Shown in pieces: positions 12,801 to 26,204 of a stretch of DNA of 64,000 nucleotides. The stretch is from Phoenix dactylifera (taxonomy: Eukaryota > Streptophyta > Magnoliopsida > Arecales > Arecaceae): the NCBI RefSeq assembly GCF_009389715.1, contig NC_052397.1, positions 15,200,129 through 15,264,128 on the forward strand. The letters are read 5' to 3'. The first letter of the stretch is position 1. Every line of letters starts with the position of its first letter. The position numbers and the translations under genes were made by a program. Below the pieces are notes generated by a model. That model did not search any database. It was not told where the DNA came from and saw only the letters and a program-made list of their open reading frames with translations.

Positions 12801-15800
12801 ATCTATAACCCCATTGCATAAATGTCACTTGCAAACTAATTCTTGACCAGCTTTGAAATGAAAGGCAAACACACACTTGGGGGGTGAGGGAGGGAGGGGG
12901 CGAGAGAGAGGGGGGGAGAGAGAGGCTAAAGATAACACCTCCCATTTGTGTGATAGAAATTTTACAGTTGTGGACCTCTCCCTGATCAATTCAGATTTTA
13001 GGATAGATGTTTATCTATAGTAAGAATATAATCAAAAAATCTTTTGATGGGAGAATTAAAGTGCCACTTGTTAAGAGCCGATTATGGAAAACAGTTAGAA
13101 GAACCAAAGCTGCTCTGGGACAAAGGCATGGGATCCCCAATGAGACTGCTTAGGAGGGAAGGATCTTTTAGATACTTGAATTGCAAGAAGGGGCCAGGGC
13201 AATGGGGCATCTTCAGATTGGATGTGGGCCAAGATAGTAGATTAGCAGGGACCTCAAAATCTGGATCAAGTACATCTAGAGGAACTTTTGGATGAACAGA
13301 GGGGGGGGGGGGGGGGGGGGGGGGTGGCTCCACCCTAAATCTATCCCTTAGATAATGCTAAGACTTTGTCATTAACCAAGGAAAATGAATTCCTTATGCA
13401 GTTTCTTTTGGGATGAGAATTCTATAGTTTTGTATGCATGATGATTTCATAATAAAAGGGATAACTTTGTAAGGTACATGATTTACAGGGAAAACCTATA
13501 AACTAACTAGGTTATTCTCAGTGTGGTTCATTTATTCTGAACCTAGGTTACTTCGGTCAGTTACGAACCATTACTTTCCATAGAAGACAAGAATAACTGC
13601 AATTGTAAGAAATTGTAATTTGAGATGAATATTCTCTAATTGAGTAATATGATGCAGAAAAATTAAAAAGGCATGAATTATTGGCCATATTGTTTATAAA
13701 TGGTAAGAAAGACTGTTTCAAAGTGCATTCTAATCCTGCTAACAGTGACTGTAAGTTTTACTAGTTTTTTTTTCATGTTTTCTCCAAAGTTGTCTAAAGG
13801 ATTACATTATTTAGGTATTTACCAAAACAAGTTACCATAATATTTTTTAAAAAAGCGTAACAATTCAATCAACTCTGCTTGAAACAGATGATCATGATTA
13901 TTGAGCATTTATTTCAAATTGAGAGTTTGAAAAGGTTAATTTATCTTTTCTTTATTAATTTGTTTGTTTATTACTTCATTAGATTTTTCTAGTTTTATAT
14001 AATTATGAATACCTGCTAATAAAATTGTCACACGTTATAATCTATTTAGCCATTGAGTTGTTCTTGCCTTCTTGCTGGACATTTTTTACACCTGACTCTT
14101 TCTACAATCAGCATATCTCCTTTTGTTTAAATGCACGTCATATTTATTCTCTGGTGCCTTAAGTTTACAATTGTAGTATATCTATGTTTTAGGTGTCAAA
14201 TGCACATATCATCTGACAACTCTGTAGTATATAACTGCTGTTAGTATTGTTCCTTATGTTGACTGCGAGCTACAATAGAAGCCTGACCTTATTCCAGGCT
14301 TTTCTCGTATTGTGTCAATTTCTTAAACTCGTTAGTCCTGTTAGTTTTTTAATTTTAGTTGACCTATGAGCATCATTTTTCTAACAGGTTCTTTTGATGG
14401 AGTTCTTTTTTGTCTTGGAATCAGTATTGGTATAGCATTTGCTATCCTCTCAAATAAAACAGAAATAGAGAAGTTAAACAGCATATTGGAACACACTAAA
14501 GACTTGGTTCAAGATTTACAGGAGGAGCTGGATATGAAAGATTCGCTAACTGTGAAGGAACTTTCTAATGAAGGTTGTCAGAACCAAGAAGTTAACTGTT
14601 ATTCTGAAATAGAAGAATCTGTTGGCTCATTCCAGAATCAATATCCAGCATTTCATCTTGCTCCACAGGAAAGAGATGGACATGACTGCCCTCATTTTCC
14701 TGTGGCTGCGGGGAATTCAGAATCACTGAGTAAAATTGAAGCAGAACTTGAAGCTGAACTCGAGATATTGGAACAGAACATGAAAGCTAGCAGTCTGGAG
14801 AGAAGGAAGTCTGATCTTAGTGAGGTAAGTTTGTGTTGTTATTTTGATAATTTGCGAAAGTTGCTTTATCTGTTTATTAGGGTTTTGTGTTGGATTTGTT
14901 TTTCTGTATTCTTGTTGTAACAGTATCCAGTTGCTATGCTTGCGAAATGGGTTTTGATTAGCTGATGATTGTATCTGAAGTGGCAATAACTTATAAAGAA
15001 ATTAAAACTAAATGTGACCATGCTGGAGAAATTTGCAATTAGGTATAAATACCTTCCCATATCTCCTAGGCATACTTGAATCTTCAGAGCAGATTTATGC
15101 AACTCCATATATGGCATTGAAGAGAAAGTTCAGTTTGATCTGGATGATGTTTTGTCCGAGGAAGAAGCAGCTAAGTTCCTTGCTTTATTTGGAACATAGA
15201 GAGATAGTAACTTCTATTTTGATCCTCAAAAAAATTGTTTTTTTCTGTATTACTATACACTGGACATAGGTAATAGCTACCTCCTGTCCAATAAAGTTGG
15301 AGTTCTCCTGTATGTATTTCCGAAGGTTTATATAATACTATATCTTATTTTCTAAGGAGCAGTAGATACACAAGGTTGTGATATCTCAAACAATTACATG
15401 GCAGTTTTTGATCAGAACAGCTAGGTTAAGCATAGACAATTGCAGACTCGAGCTTCTCTACTTAGTTTCTTGAAAACAGGTTGCTAACATTGGAGCTCAA
15501 AGTATTGAAAGTTTGTTCTTTCACACTACTTACACACACATACAAAAAAAAAAAAAGCTAAAATCCTAAAACATCTCTTACTTGTATTTTGTATGACTTT
15601 TTTTTCTTGGGGCGAGAAGGTTAGTCATGCAAAGAATCCCCACTTGCTATAATTATTAAACACCAAACTTTTTGTGAAAACATCTTCTACTGTGACTTTT
15701 TGTGCTGCTGGTTGAAAAGAAGAATTTACCCTCTATATTGGCATAGCATGGATTCTCATGCAAAGGATTCTTCTTTACCAAATATGTCAAAAGTGGCCTT

Positions 15801-17688
15801 TTGATAGCCAAGTGGCTGCTTGAATGGCTAGAATGTCAATCTGTTTAAACTCTCCATTTCAAATGTTTAATGACTGATCAATCTGCTTAAACATCCATTT
15901 GAGGGTTATTCACTGTTTAGTCTATTTGATTGTTCAAAGAATAATCTGTCTGCCATAGTTAATGCATTTACAACATCTGTTTATATATTTAATATATAAA
16001 AATGTTTTACATGATCTTGAAAATTGTGTTTTTGTTTCATATTTGTTACTTCTTTGAGGGGATTGGATAACCTAAACTTTGCTGCATGCAAGATACCTTT
16101 AGAATGCTAAGAGGCAAAAGATTCTCAAACAACTACTTCCATCCAGTTGTAAGCATTTGATCTAGCTACAAAGCCCATTCTGGCAGCCTATTCACAAAGA
16201 ACTGCCATTTAGCATGTATAATTTAATCCTCACATTGGGATTGTGAAAACTAGATTGGTTGCTTATATAACTTCTACATTTTGCAGTTCAACTGGATATT
16301 CAAATGTTTCAATGAGCGTGGAGAATATATTTTGATTTCCTTACGTAGGGGATGTTAAAAATATAGTAGATTTCTTTACATACGTGATGTTGAAAATATA
16401 GTAGATATATTTCCATGTCATTTGGAATTAGCTGGGTTGAGCAAATTTCCATTGTGGTCTAGGATGGTTTTTTCTAGTTAGGAGCATTCATTGGAAACTC
16501 TGCAAAATTAAACACTAACTGAATTATGCCAGCATTATTGGTTATATATGCAATACACGCTTAACTCATGCATGCAAGGACATAACCATATCATCTACCC
16601 AACTTAAACCATCTATCACTGAATCATTTGAAGCATGTGAAGAAATGAACATAACAATGCCCCAAGTATCAAAAACTATTAGCTGAGAAATATGTGACAG
16701 GCATATAAGCATTTCTGGAATGGTAAGTCTGACGAAGCGACACATATTTTTAAGGGTAAATTTTGCATGATTTAATTATTTGAAGAAAAAAGAATTTTAT
16801 GAATTAATGTTATGTGATTTTTAATTTGGTAAATGACTGCATTTTTTATCCTAACACATTTAACTCATCTTTTTCTAAGTGCACATTTGCTAATATAGAG
16901 TTCGAAATTTCTTATTGCAGCTCGATCCAGATCTTATAGGAGATGTTGTTCATGGGGAATTAGGAGCAGATATTCCTGACTCCACATCTCAAAATGGTCA
17001 GGCTCATGCAACCAGCAGCAGCATCTCAACACCTCAAGCTCATACAGATCTTCCAGTTTCACCTAAGGAACTCAGTTTACGCCTCCATGAAGTGATCCAA
17101 TTCAGGCTAGAGGAACGAATCAAAGAACTAGAAAGAGCACTTCAACAAAGCCAGAGACAGCTCCAGATAATGGAAACTGGGGTGTGCTCTCGAAGGACCA
17201 TGTCAGACAGTGATGTGGGATCTCCTTCCGACCTTGAAAGTCCAACTCTGATAGAACTGGATGGTGCTTTGGTTCATCCGCTGTGCCTAAATCTATCTGG
17301 AGATGCATTAGGTGCATATGAAGAAGCTTATGAAGAGTTCATGTGCATAGCTGAGGAGGATGACAACCTGCCATCATCCACTGCTAGAGTTGAACAAATT
17401 GATCAGAACAGGTTGTGCCCTCCTGATCAGAGTCTGATTTGTGGTCATGAAAGGGAAGAGGCTAAAAAGTTATCAGAATTTATTAATTATTTTGAGAAGG
17501 AGCGAGCACAGGAGAAGATATTGAAGAGGAGAGGATCAAATCATGCTGTTGGAAGTGATGGAGAAGATAGAGATGATATTTTTGACCAAGAGGAAGAGAT
17601 ACTGATCCAACAAATTGTGGAGAAAAAGAGACAAGGTTCTTCTGGTTTAATAAATGCACAAAGAATGCTCATTTTACTGGATGACTAA
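9895..17688 (+). CDS. POLAR-like protein (polar localization family)
   Basis: Three exons: 9895-10732, 14388-14824 and 16921-17688. Junction phases agree and give a protein of 680 residues. The ATG at 9895 opens MDKGVDQKR. Exon 1 encodes a low-complexity, Ser/Lys-rich N terminus. Exon 2 opens with a hydrophobic segment (VLFCLGISIGIAFAIL, about residues 284-299), then a coiled coil (EIEKLNSILEHTKDLVQDL) and the motif KIEAELEAELEILEQNM. Exon 3 has LDPDLIGDVVHGELGADIP, a family block PKELSLRLHEVIQFRLEER with a following coil, and an acidic/basic C terminus. This order matches plant POLAR-like proteins, known as scaffolds in asymmetric division of the stomatal lineage; that role is family knowledge, not seen here. 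Introns are long (3.66 and 2.1 kb). If intron 1 is retained, the frame stops at 10776. Confidence 0.72.
12891..12927 (+). repeat. Purine-rich (GA/G)n tract
   Basis: A run of gggagggagggggcgagagagagg type inside POLAR-like intron 1. Simple sequence, no function assigned. Confidence 0.8.
13301..13324 (+). repeat. Poly-G tract, 24 nt, in POLAR-like intron 1
   Basis: Uninterrupted run of 24 G residues. Exact length is unreliable in any sequencing method. A second long G run lies at 23548-23573. Confidence 0.9.
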
Positions 17689-18837
17689 CTATTCTTTGCA
17701 TGGGTTAAAACTGGATGGATAGCTCAGTAAAAAATGTATATATATATATATTATCATTCATCTTGTATTTGTTTCTCTTTATTCGAAAAACTAATATAAC
17801 TTTTTTTGACTTCGGGTGAGCCATAAGGCTCTTATATGGTCACAACTAGTGCTCTCAAAATCTCTCATTAATTGATATTTGAACTTCAGGGAATTTCTCT
17901 CTCCACCTCCAGCAAAATTTAGTGCCTGTCTTCAGGAAATCTCTCTCCGTCTCCAGTAAAATTCAGTGCCTTTCAATTTCTTTTTTTTTTTCGATCACAC
18001 GGTGCCTCTCATATCTTGCTAAATTCACCAATCTGCTACTCCATGAATGTGTAAAAATTAACAAAAAGCAAGTCATATTTGGAAATATTTTTGATTTATC
18101 ATGTCTTGAGAAACATGGTGGGAATGACAACATTAGTGATGGAGAGATGCCAACCAAGCAGATCCTAATTCGCTTGATTTATCAGTAATGTACAAACAGC
18201 AACTCTTCTAAACCCCAGGAAAAGAATAAGCAGCTGTGGACAACCAGCAATTGACACTGCTATTTGCTTGATTTATCATCACTTTATCACCTGGTTTTGA
18301 CGCATTCTGCTTTTGTGCATGTCGTGGTGCAACTATTACAAAATAGAGCAATCCAAGTTGCAAGTTTGGCTAAAAGAACGCTCCACAATATCTGGAAACA
18401 TGAATGCACATAAATCTGAAATGTTCCTGAATGGTCATTGCGCCATTCCACAAACAACAGAAACATGAGCTGGCGCCAGCATTTTCCATATCCTGGTTGA
18501 AACTAGAAACAAATTCTACAAGAGGGGGAAGAAACTGAGAGATATATCACTGCAACATATAACGAGTTGGCCGGCCGCCTCAAGAATAAAAAAACACCTT
18601 AAAATGATATCTAGAACAAATATTCAAAGCACGTATGTGCATCTGCAGATTAAGATCAAGGTAACCCATGATTAATTCCCTGTTCAGATTTCTGCAACAC
18701 TAATTGAAGCAAAGAAAAACAAAAAAAAAACAAAGAACAGAAAATGTAGGTATGACCTAGCTTATTCAACACTGGTTACATAGATAATGCCCTCTTATGA
18801 AGTTCGCTCTCAAGATTTAATGACAAAATGCCAATTA
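17689..18837. other. 3' region between convergent POLAR-like and GR-RBP genes
   Basis: The two flanking genes end facing each other, so this stretch should hold both 3' UTRs. It contains a diverged 44-bp direct repeat beginning at 17897 and 17941 (each starts ctctctcc, then ctccag-aaaatt-agtgcct). No gene seen. Confidence 0.5.
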
Positions 18838-21800
18838 TCATCCTCGCTTGTTGGCAAAGTCATCAGGATGGTCATTATCATCCTCGAATTTGTCATCCAA
18901 CAAGTCATCCTGACTTCCATTCTCATAACCAGCATCTGCACTGCTCATGTTGTTGCTATGTTGGTCGCCGTTGCTGCCATAACCCATCGCACTGCTCCCA
19001 CCATAGCCGCCACTGCTGCCATAACCAGCTGCACCACCACCACTGACATAGTTATCAGCAGAGGCACCGCTGCCATAGTTGTCACTACCACCGCCACCTC
19101 CAGCAACACTGTAGCTCCCTCCACTACTGCTACCACCATAACCATCAGTACTTCCACCATAGCCGCCACCACCATAACCACCACCTCCACCGCTGTAGTT
19201 ATCTCCACTGTAATTATTGCCACCACCGTCCCGACCATAGCCACCAGCACCACCACCATATCCCCCTCCAGCACCGTAGCCGCCACCTCCACCGTAGCCC
19301 CCACCAGCACCATATCCACCTCTACCACCATAGCCGCCGCCGCCATAACCACCACCTCCATAGCCGCCGCCGCCATAACCACCACCACCATAACCGCCAC
19401 GAGATCCTGTCCTATCTGTAGCATAATTGACTCTTACAATCCGGCCATGAAGATCCTAATACCGCAAAAAAGATGATCTCGGTCATGTTAGAAGATGAAA
19501 CACTAAATTTTAGATATGACATACATACCGAACAAAATTGTGACATTTGCTCATGTAATAATGCACGTCTGCCAATTTTCTGGCATCTCTGATCCAATCT
19601 AGACAATCGATAATAGTGCATTCTAAAAAATAGCCAGTATTCAGAAATACCCGGATATGGTAAAAAATGATGATCACATTCATGTTAAAGATGAGCAGCA
19701 AGATTTTAGATACAACATGCGTACCAAGCAAAGTTACCACAATCACATATCGCAATACATATTTGCTAATCATTTTGCATCTTCCATTCCAATCTAGAAA
19801 ATTGATAACAGCGCAAGGTACGGAGAAAAATGATAAACTCATTAAATTGTCAATATGCAAAAATATACTACAGGTAACTGCCATATATGTGCACAGATCA
19901 CATTTTTTTTCCTTGTTGACTCTACCTTGCATGGAAGTCAACAATACTTAGAATGTGCACTTCCAGCCGGCAAAGAGAAATGGCCACTGAATAGTCTTAA
20001 CAAACTAACCATGGCCTATGGAAAACAAAGCAAATTCACATGCTATGCGCACATAATTATCTCCAGGTGAACTGCATGTGTCAAGTTGAAGACTTGAATT
20101 TTCGGCACTTTCACAGAGTCTTAGAACATGAAAGCATAATTGTTATATACAACATAATTCTACATATAATCTAAAATGTTTGTGTCAAACCAGCTGCTTC
20201 AGTAGAGCAAGAGTTCACCAATATCCAGCAAGCAGAATGTTGTTTGGTTCTAAAATCCAATTTTGATCAAAAAATTATCTTTTTGTCCCCAATGTAAACC
20301 CAACAAAGAGCAATCCACGTCATGAGGCATACCCTTCTCAGATCGAAACTACAAACGCCAATGCCAATTATTGGTTCATGATAGCAAGGACATCTCTGGC
20401 ATAGGCAAAGTAAGAGCAGAGACTTCCAATAACCATACAGTTGACAAACCATAAAGGTCTATTTTTATTAGTAAATCCTCGGGATTCCCTTTTAGTATTA
20501 AGGAAAAAAATAGACTCCAGTATGCAATGACTATACCTGTAATAATACCATGAAGGCCTGTGTTCGTTCCATATGTTTAAACCATTCTTCAAAATATCAA
20601 GCATTATTTCTTCCAATCAGCTCAAATAAGGCTTCATTAACATATATATATGTATGATTTTATGTGTTTGAAATAAATAGCAGTGGCAGTTCTACAAGAT
20701 CACAAACTCAAAGGACATTAAAAAAGCTTAAATACAGCAACGGAGATCCTATCTTAAGTGTTAAGACTGGGCTCCACTCTGTAACATTATCATGTTTAAG
20801 GTCAAGCAACTAAGAGACAAATACACAGTGATGGAGTTCCCAACATAAGGCTGTCAGATATTACAACATTATAATGTTTATCAAGATTCAACAAAGTGAC
20901 TAATGAGATGGAGATCCAAATGTATGTCGCATGCTAGAATATTATCATGTTTAAGATGAAGCAGCTAACCGATTGCAATAGAGATGTCATGCAAACAACA
21001 TGAATCAGCCTATTTCCCATCTAATAAATTTTATGGGACAAATCAATATTAATCCAGCAAGATGTTTTCAATAGTCCGCAGATGATCAACATCAAATCTT
21101 CTAATAATCAGATACACAATTGATCCTAAAAACTAACATAGAATTTTCTAAACCGTTTGCTTATGATTTTTCCACATTCATAGTGTTTTACCTCTTACCA
21201 TTTATCAACCCTGAAATAACACTTCATAGATTTCAGCCAAATTAAGTCCAAGACTTCAATTTTTTTAGAAAAAATGCCATAAATATTTTTTATTTAAGTA
21301 TGAGGGGAACATGCCCCGAACAGATATTACAAACTTGTTACATGGGTCAATTAGATGGTTGACATCTAACATGGAAATTGTTAAAGAGAAACAACATACA
21401 GCAGTGTTTTTATCAAAGTAAATTTGCATGCAACATTTCAAGAAGTTGGCATCACTTGAATTAAAGGGAGCTATAGGCATACCACAAAATAAATCAACTA
21501 AATTGTCCGAATTCCCATTCGAAAACATCATCAACATATTTTTATTTTTCTAATTTTTCTGTTGTAAAACATAAGCAATCAGTCCTTTTCATTATTGCAA
21601 ATAAAATAACTAGCAAATGTAGATAGTGTAGACACAATACACATAAGATGCAGGTCCACATGGCAGAGTAAAACTTGGAAGGTGGAGACGCCCAAAGCAG
21701 AGCACTTAGTTGTGAAGAAGACAAATGGGAATAAAATGGCACATGAAGTACAAGGAAGGTAAGATGCCTTTCTGGTACAATATGAAACAATCCAAAATGA

Positions 21801-22942
21801 GTACAGTAATGGATGATTACATAACATCAATAGCAAGTGAGAATCATTGGGGGGTGTGCATGTAGCACGTGCACAATTAGCCCACTTACAATAAAGAGTT
21901 GGAATTTAGGAAGAGTGAATAAAAAAAAACTCTTGGATCATAGTAGGAAGTAGGTACTCAAAATAATTTTGCCTCTTAATAGAATTTAGTCATAAAGCAT
22001 ACATAAGAACCAGAATGAGAAGCACTTATTGTTTGTTTATATAATATATTATAATACTCAACCTTCTCTTATATATCTTATTTAAGCCTGCAAATAAATC
22101 ACATCCATCTCTAATGATATTATAATATCTTGTACTACTTAACATATTTTGCCAGAACAATAATAGATATCAACCAAGGGCTTGCATGAACCGTAAAATT
22201 TAGACCTTTCTATGTCCATGATGTCCCAAATAGGCACTTAATATTCCACTGATTTTTTTTAAAAAATAAAGAAATACATTCAATTATTCTTCAAGTCCAG
22301 CCTTCTAGTTCTCTCTCCGTGGACCTTAGAAAGAAATGAAACTTAACCGTTTGAGAATATGAATCCATTTTTAGTGACATCAAAACTTACTTGCAGGTTA
22401 TTTTATGTGACTATGAAAAAGCATTGCCAGCACTGAAGCATAGTCATATTTCTAAGTCTGATTAATATGCTAGAAGCTATCAAAATACAAGTACCTTTCC
22501 ATCCATTCCAGTAATGGCAGCAGAGGCCTCCTCGCCAGATGTAAAAGTTACAAAACCAAATCCTCTAGACCTACCAGTCTCTCGATCCATGATTACTCTA
22601 GCTGAAGAAAGAAACTTCTCAATTAGTTCATTAGCAATGACAAGCAAAATGTTAGCAAATAAAAGGTATCACTTGCCTTCCACAACTTCACCATAGCCGG
22701 TGAATGCTTCTCTCAGACTCTGATCATCTGTGCCATATGAGAGTCCTGGAGGGAAGGCATAGAAAATATTAACAATTAGATAAATGAAATTGATGACTAA
22801 TGAAGAAAGAATTGCCAGGAGTTCATGACAAACCTCCAACAAAGAGTTTTGAGGATGACATGCATCGTATTGCCTGGTACACTGATGGATTGGAAGTTAT
22901 AGCTTTCTTAAAGAGATTTCCAATTTTATTGGTCAAAGCCAT
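18838..22942 (-). CDS. Glycine-rich RNA-binding protein, mitochondrial type (RRM)
   Basis: Single-stranded RNA-binding protein of the plant GR-RBP/ORRM type. Coding exons on the minus strand are 22834-22942, 22677-22745, 22495-22601 and 18838-19455; phases agree and give 300 residues. The N terminus ([15 protein letters not shown]...) is basic and amphipathic, like a mitochondrial presequence of about 28 residues. The RRM follows with RNP2 KLFVGG at 32-37 and RNP1 RGFGFVTF at 72-79. Exon 4 encodes about 150 residues of Gly/Tyr repeats (GGGGYGG units) and an acidic tail ([14 protein letters not shown]). A 5'-UTR intron runs from 24213 to 22953, with acceptor TTTGTTTCAG ten bases before the ATG. 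Intron 2 starts with GC (GGAAG|GCAAGT), an accepted GC-AG intron. The family is known for cold response and for C-to-U editing in mitochondria; which applies here is not decidable from sequence. Confidence 0.9.
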
Positions 22943-23547
22943 TGTTCAGAACCTGAAACAAAAGAACTGTCAGGGGTGCACAAAGAATAAATAATTAAAT
23001 GCAACCCTTGAGCACTCTATCTTTTGCAATGAACCAAGTTCACTACTGTACTACTATGGCATTCAACTAAACTAATCATGCCAAAGCTAACAAGGTTCAG
23101 TCTTTAAAAGTTAATAGAATCCAACCATGGAATGGATAGGTTGAACAGACTACAGTACAATACAGAGGAACAAGACTAGCAAAATAAGCACATTTAAGCA
23201 TCCCATAGGTAGATGACACATCAAACAAAAAAAAATAGCAATACTGCAGAACAACCCAAAGAAAGGTCCTTGAATTGAGTGAACAAGCCAACGAATGCCT
23301 AACCATCATAGTTTTACAAACTGCCCTGACACAGTATGTATTAGCAATTACCAAGGTTTACTGCAATCTAGAACATAAATATCAGATGTTACTGAACAAC
23401 TTTTATGAATACATGGAGCCTTGAATCGACAGCAGATAGTTAGCTAGCTCACATTCATAGCAACTAATACTAAGAAACTGAAAGAATTCTAGACATTCAG
23501 AAGCAACTGCGCTAAACAGCCAAATACAAGTAGACAAATTTAAGAGA

Positions 23548-23573
23548 GGGGGGGGGGGGGGGGGGGGGGGGGG
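23548..23573 (+). repeat. Poly-G tract, 26 nt, in GR-RBP leader intron
   Basis: Uninterrupted run of about 26 G residues on the plus strand, hence C in the pre-mRNA of the minus-strand gene. The length is uncertain. Confidence 0.9.
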
Positions 23574-24188
23574 AAGATGCTGCAAAATGGATCGTTTGCA
23601 AATAGTTCCTACTACATAAAGCCCTGCCTTCCCTGCATTAAAACAATGTAAAAACTAAGTCCTCGTGGTCAAATTGACTGTTTATTGCAATAGAAGATGC
23701 GTGCCCCACTCATTTCGAAGATCACTCACGAAATTCAATCAATCAAATAAAACCCTACGGAACTAAAAGCAGGACCATTTAAAGAGGAGTAAAGAGGACT
23801 CAGCACAAACGAACCCTCAGTCATCAAATTTTACCAACTCCAGAACAGCAAGAGCATGTCAAACCAAAACTCTCCTTCTCAGCATAGTTAGCATATATTA
23901 AAATAATGGAAAAAAGAAGCATTTGTATTCACGTGTACAGAATCAAAGATCCCAATAAACAGATTAGCACACAAAAAAAATAAAAGATACAAAATAGTAA
24001 TACGAAGAAATCGATCACTCGAGGAGTGTTTTAAGAACAACGAAAAACAAGAATCAATAGAATACTCTTCCGAAGATTCACTAAAAAAAATATCGAAAAA
24101 AGAAAAGCGGTGATGAAGGGGGTCAAAAAATCAATCGATTGCATGAGAAACTCAATAAAAAGATATCGCTTTCGAGGGGAAACGAAAA

Positions 24189-24203
24189 CTAGGGTTAGGG
24201 TTT
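24189..24203 (-). promoter_or_regulatory. Telo-box in GR-RBP 5' leader
   Basis: On the minus strand the sequence reads AAACCCTAACCCTAG, just upstream of the proposed leader-intron boundary and inside the predicted transcribed leader or first intron. The AAACCCTAA telo-box is well known near the start of plant genes for translation and RNA-binding proteins. Confidence 0.5.
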
Positions 24204-24299
24204 CGTGCGATACCTCCGTGGAGGCCCCTTCCGACAACTTCCTCTCTTTCGACTCGGCTTAAAGCCCTTCTTCGGGGTGCGATCGGAGGGTTTTAAAGG

Positions 24300-26204
24300 C
24301 CACGGTCCCGGGGGTTTTATTAGGGTTTTGATGGAATCCTGGCCGCCCGTCTTGTATAAATGGTTCGTGGCCGTTCGATAGAAAAAATCGGAGCCGTCGA
24401 TTTGCTCCGATGATGGCGGACTTCGAAGGTATTTTTGTGGGCTTTTGTTTCATGCTCCTGGGGAACAAAATCGTTAGCCTATTCCTGTAACAGAATTCCG
24501 CACGTGCAACACGTGAAGATATTAAGGCCGGTGGCCAAATCACGCTTGTTAAATTCCAAATTCTAATGCAGTTTTTGATGAGTCCACGAAATAATACATC
24601 AATGATGACAATGATGCTATTATAGTAGTAGTAGTAGTAGTAGTAGTAATAATTTGTTCTACTTTTGACTGCTTAATGCTTCACCTTGCACATGTTTGGC
24701 CTTGATCTTGGTCCCCAATTACTTCATTTTTTGGATAGGATGGTTCCATGCATTAGGTTGGATGGCTGTTTTGATGGTTTTTACCCATATCAGACTGTTT
24801 TTTTGTTTTGCTCTCATACACTTCCTGCTACTCATAGTACTTGTTATCATTCTCAATAGCTTTTCCTTCGCCTTTGATAGTTTACAAAGACCAATCTACG
24901 CCATACCAGTCGCCTACCGGACTGGTACGGTTCTGATTCGGATCGATTTAAATCGGTACTGAACCAGCCAGCATTTCCTCGCAGACTACACTTAAAAATT
25001 TTCAAATTAAAAAACCGCGGCCACATCCCCTATTTCAAAATGCGAGCTCCCCCTCGAGCCTCTGCCGGCCCCCCGCGGTCCTCCGCGGGCGGTGTGAGGT
25101 CTCTCCTTCTCCCTCCCTCCGCCGCTCGCTCTCTCCTTCTTTTCTGCTTCTTCAGCTCCAGTTGGATTCAGCATATACGGATCCTGTACCGAATTCCACG
25201 GCTCCGCCATACCGGTCAGGGTCTGGACCGATACGATACGTGCTGAACCAGCTGGTATAGGTTGATTCAGCATACCATGACAAAGATAGGATACTATTGG
25301 TTTTATCAGCAAACCATGACAAAGATAGCGTACTATTGGTTTTAGTAAGTTCCACTATTTGGTTGGACATTCCTTCTTCTATGACTAAATTAAGTTGGGA
25401 AAAGAAGTGTCATTGGTAAAATGTCTTAAAAATTCAAAATGTGGTTACATGTATGTAGGTATATATATACATATGTATGTCTATGTATACTTAAGTACAT
25501 ACATATGCAAACATCTGATCCAGCAACATCTTAGGGTTGGTTGTCGAGGTGTCGAAACTCGCTCTGGTACCTTTGATTATCTTCAAGTGTTCAAGTGGGA
25601 CTTAAGAAAAAGGGGAAGAAGTCTGAACAACAGCCCAAGATCTACGAGACATTGAACCTATTCAAGATAATCTTTTGGACCGGGCTGATCTTGAGGCAGG
25701 CCACAGTTGTATGTCGTCAAGCCCATCCTAACCCGAATCCCGTTGACGCCTTCAATATTCAGATGCCAGAAATGCTCCTCCTCTTCCTCTTCTTTTTTTA
25801 TTTTTCTTTTGTTCCAAAAGGTCAAGACCTCTTAAAAGTGAAATTTTTAATTTTTAGTTGGACCAGATCCACTGATGAGCTGGTGTACCAATCCAACCAC
25901 AAACTAACATGCACAAACTCGCGTGTACTGCGTGCTTTCCCCTCATATTTCTTTTTATTCATCTTTGTGCTGTGGTTGGACTAGTCCACCGCTGAGCTGG
26001 TAGACATGAATAGCTTATTCTCTCATTGTCCTTGCACGAGCCTTTTGATGCCATACAAGTCTATGGAACTGATTCACATTCACACAGATTGGTCAAAGTT
26101 GACAAAAGTTCTATAGGGTTTCATCCTGAATTTTCTTTATTTATAATTTTGTTATTTCTTTCCTTTTGACTCATTGCAGAACATAGCATTTTGCACCTCA
26201 CTCT
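24300..26204. other. Intergenic region with repeat-like DNA
   Basis: It holds the GR-RBP promoter (a TTTATACA-like box on the minus strand near 24353), a (TAG)n run at about 24627-24648, and GGTAC-family repeat copy D. Around 25500-25750 short open frames look faintly coding, but no splice or family support was found. Confidence 0.4.
24885..25275. repeat. GGTAC-rich repeat, copy D, with GC-rich middle
   Basis: It starts with ccataccagtcgcctaccgg and ends with ccataccggtcaggg and gctgaaccagctggtat, flanking a C/T-rich middle. The same tac-cgg vocabulary as the copies at 400 and 1290. Parts of the two ends are similar to one another (actgaaccagc near 24959 and gctgaaccagc near 25241). Confidence 0.45.

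Larger units (their letters stand above)
22953..24213 (-). other. 5'-UTR intron of the GR-RBP gene
   Basis: Inferred from a good donor (CACGGAG|GTATCG at 24214/24213) and acceptor (TTTGTTTCAG|GTTCTGAACA at 22953/22952) on the minus strand. It would give a leader of a short first exon plus ten bases. It contains a 26-nt poly-C on the minus strand (poly-G on plus at 23548-23573). Leader introns are common in this gene family. Confidence 0.6.

Noticed and set aside
15116-15199. Frame reading IEEKVQFDLDDVLSEEEAAK in POLAR-like intron 2
   Set aside because: It looks faintly coding, but has no acceptor in phase with the gene and no recognised homologue; including it would break the clean exon 2 to exon 3 junction.
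18787-19476. Open frames of 159 to 229 codons over the GR-RBP last exon
   Set aside because: They are shadow frames of the Gly/Tyr repeat region; only the minus-strand frame continuing the RRM has splice-site and phase support.
25595-25984. 129-codon plus-strand frame in the GR-RBP/MITE interval
   Set aside because: No start context, splice sites or family motif; hydrophobic runs come from T-rich sequence.
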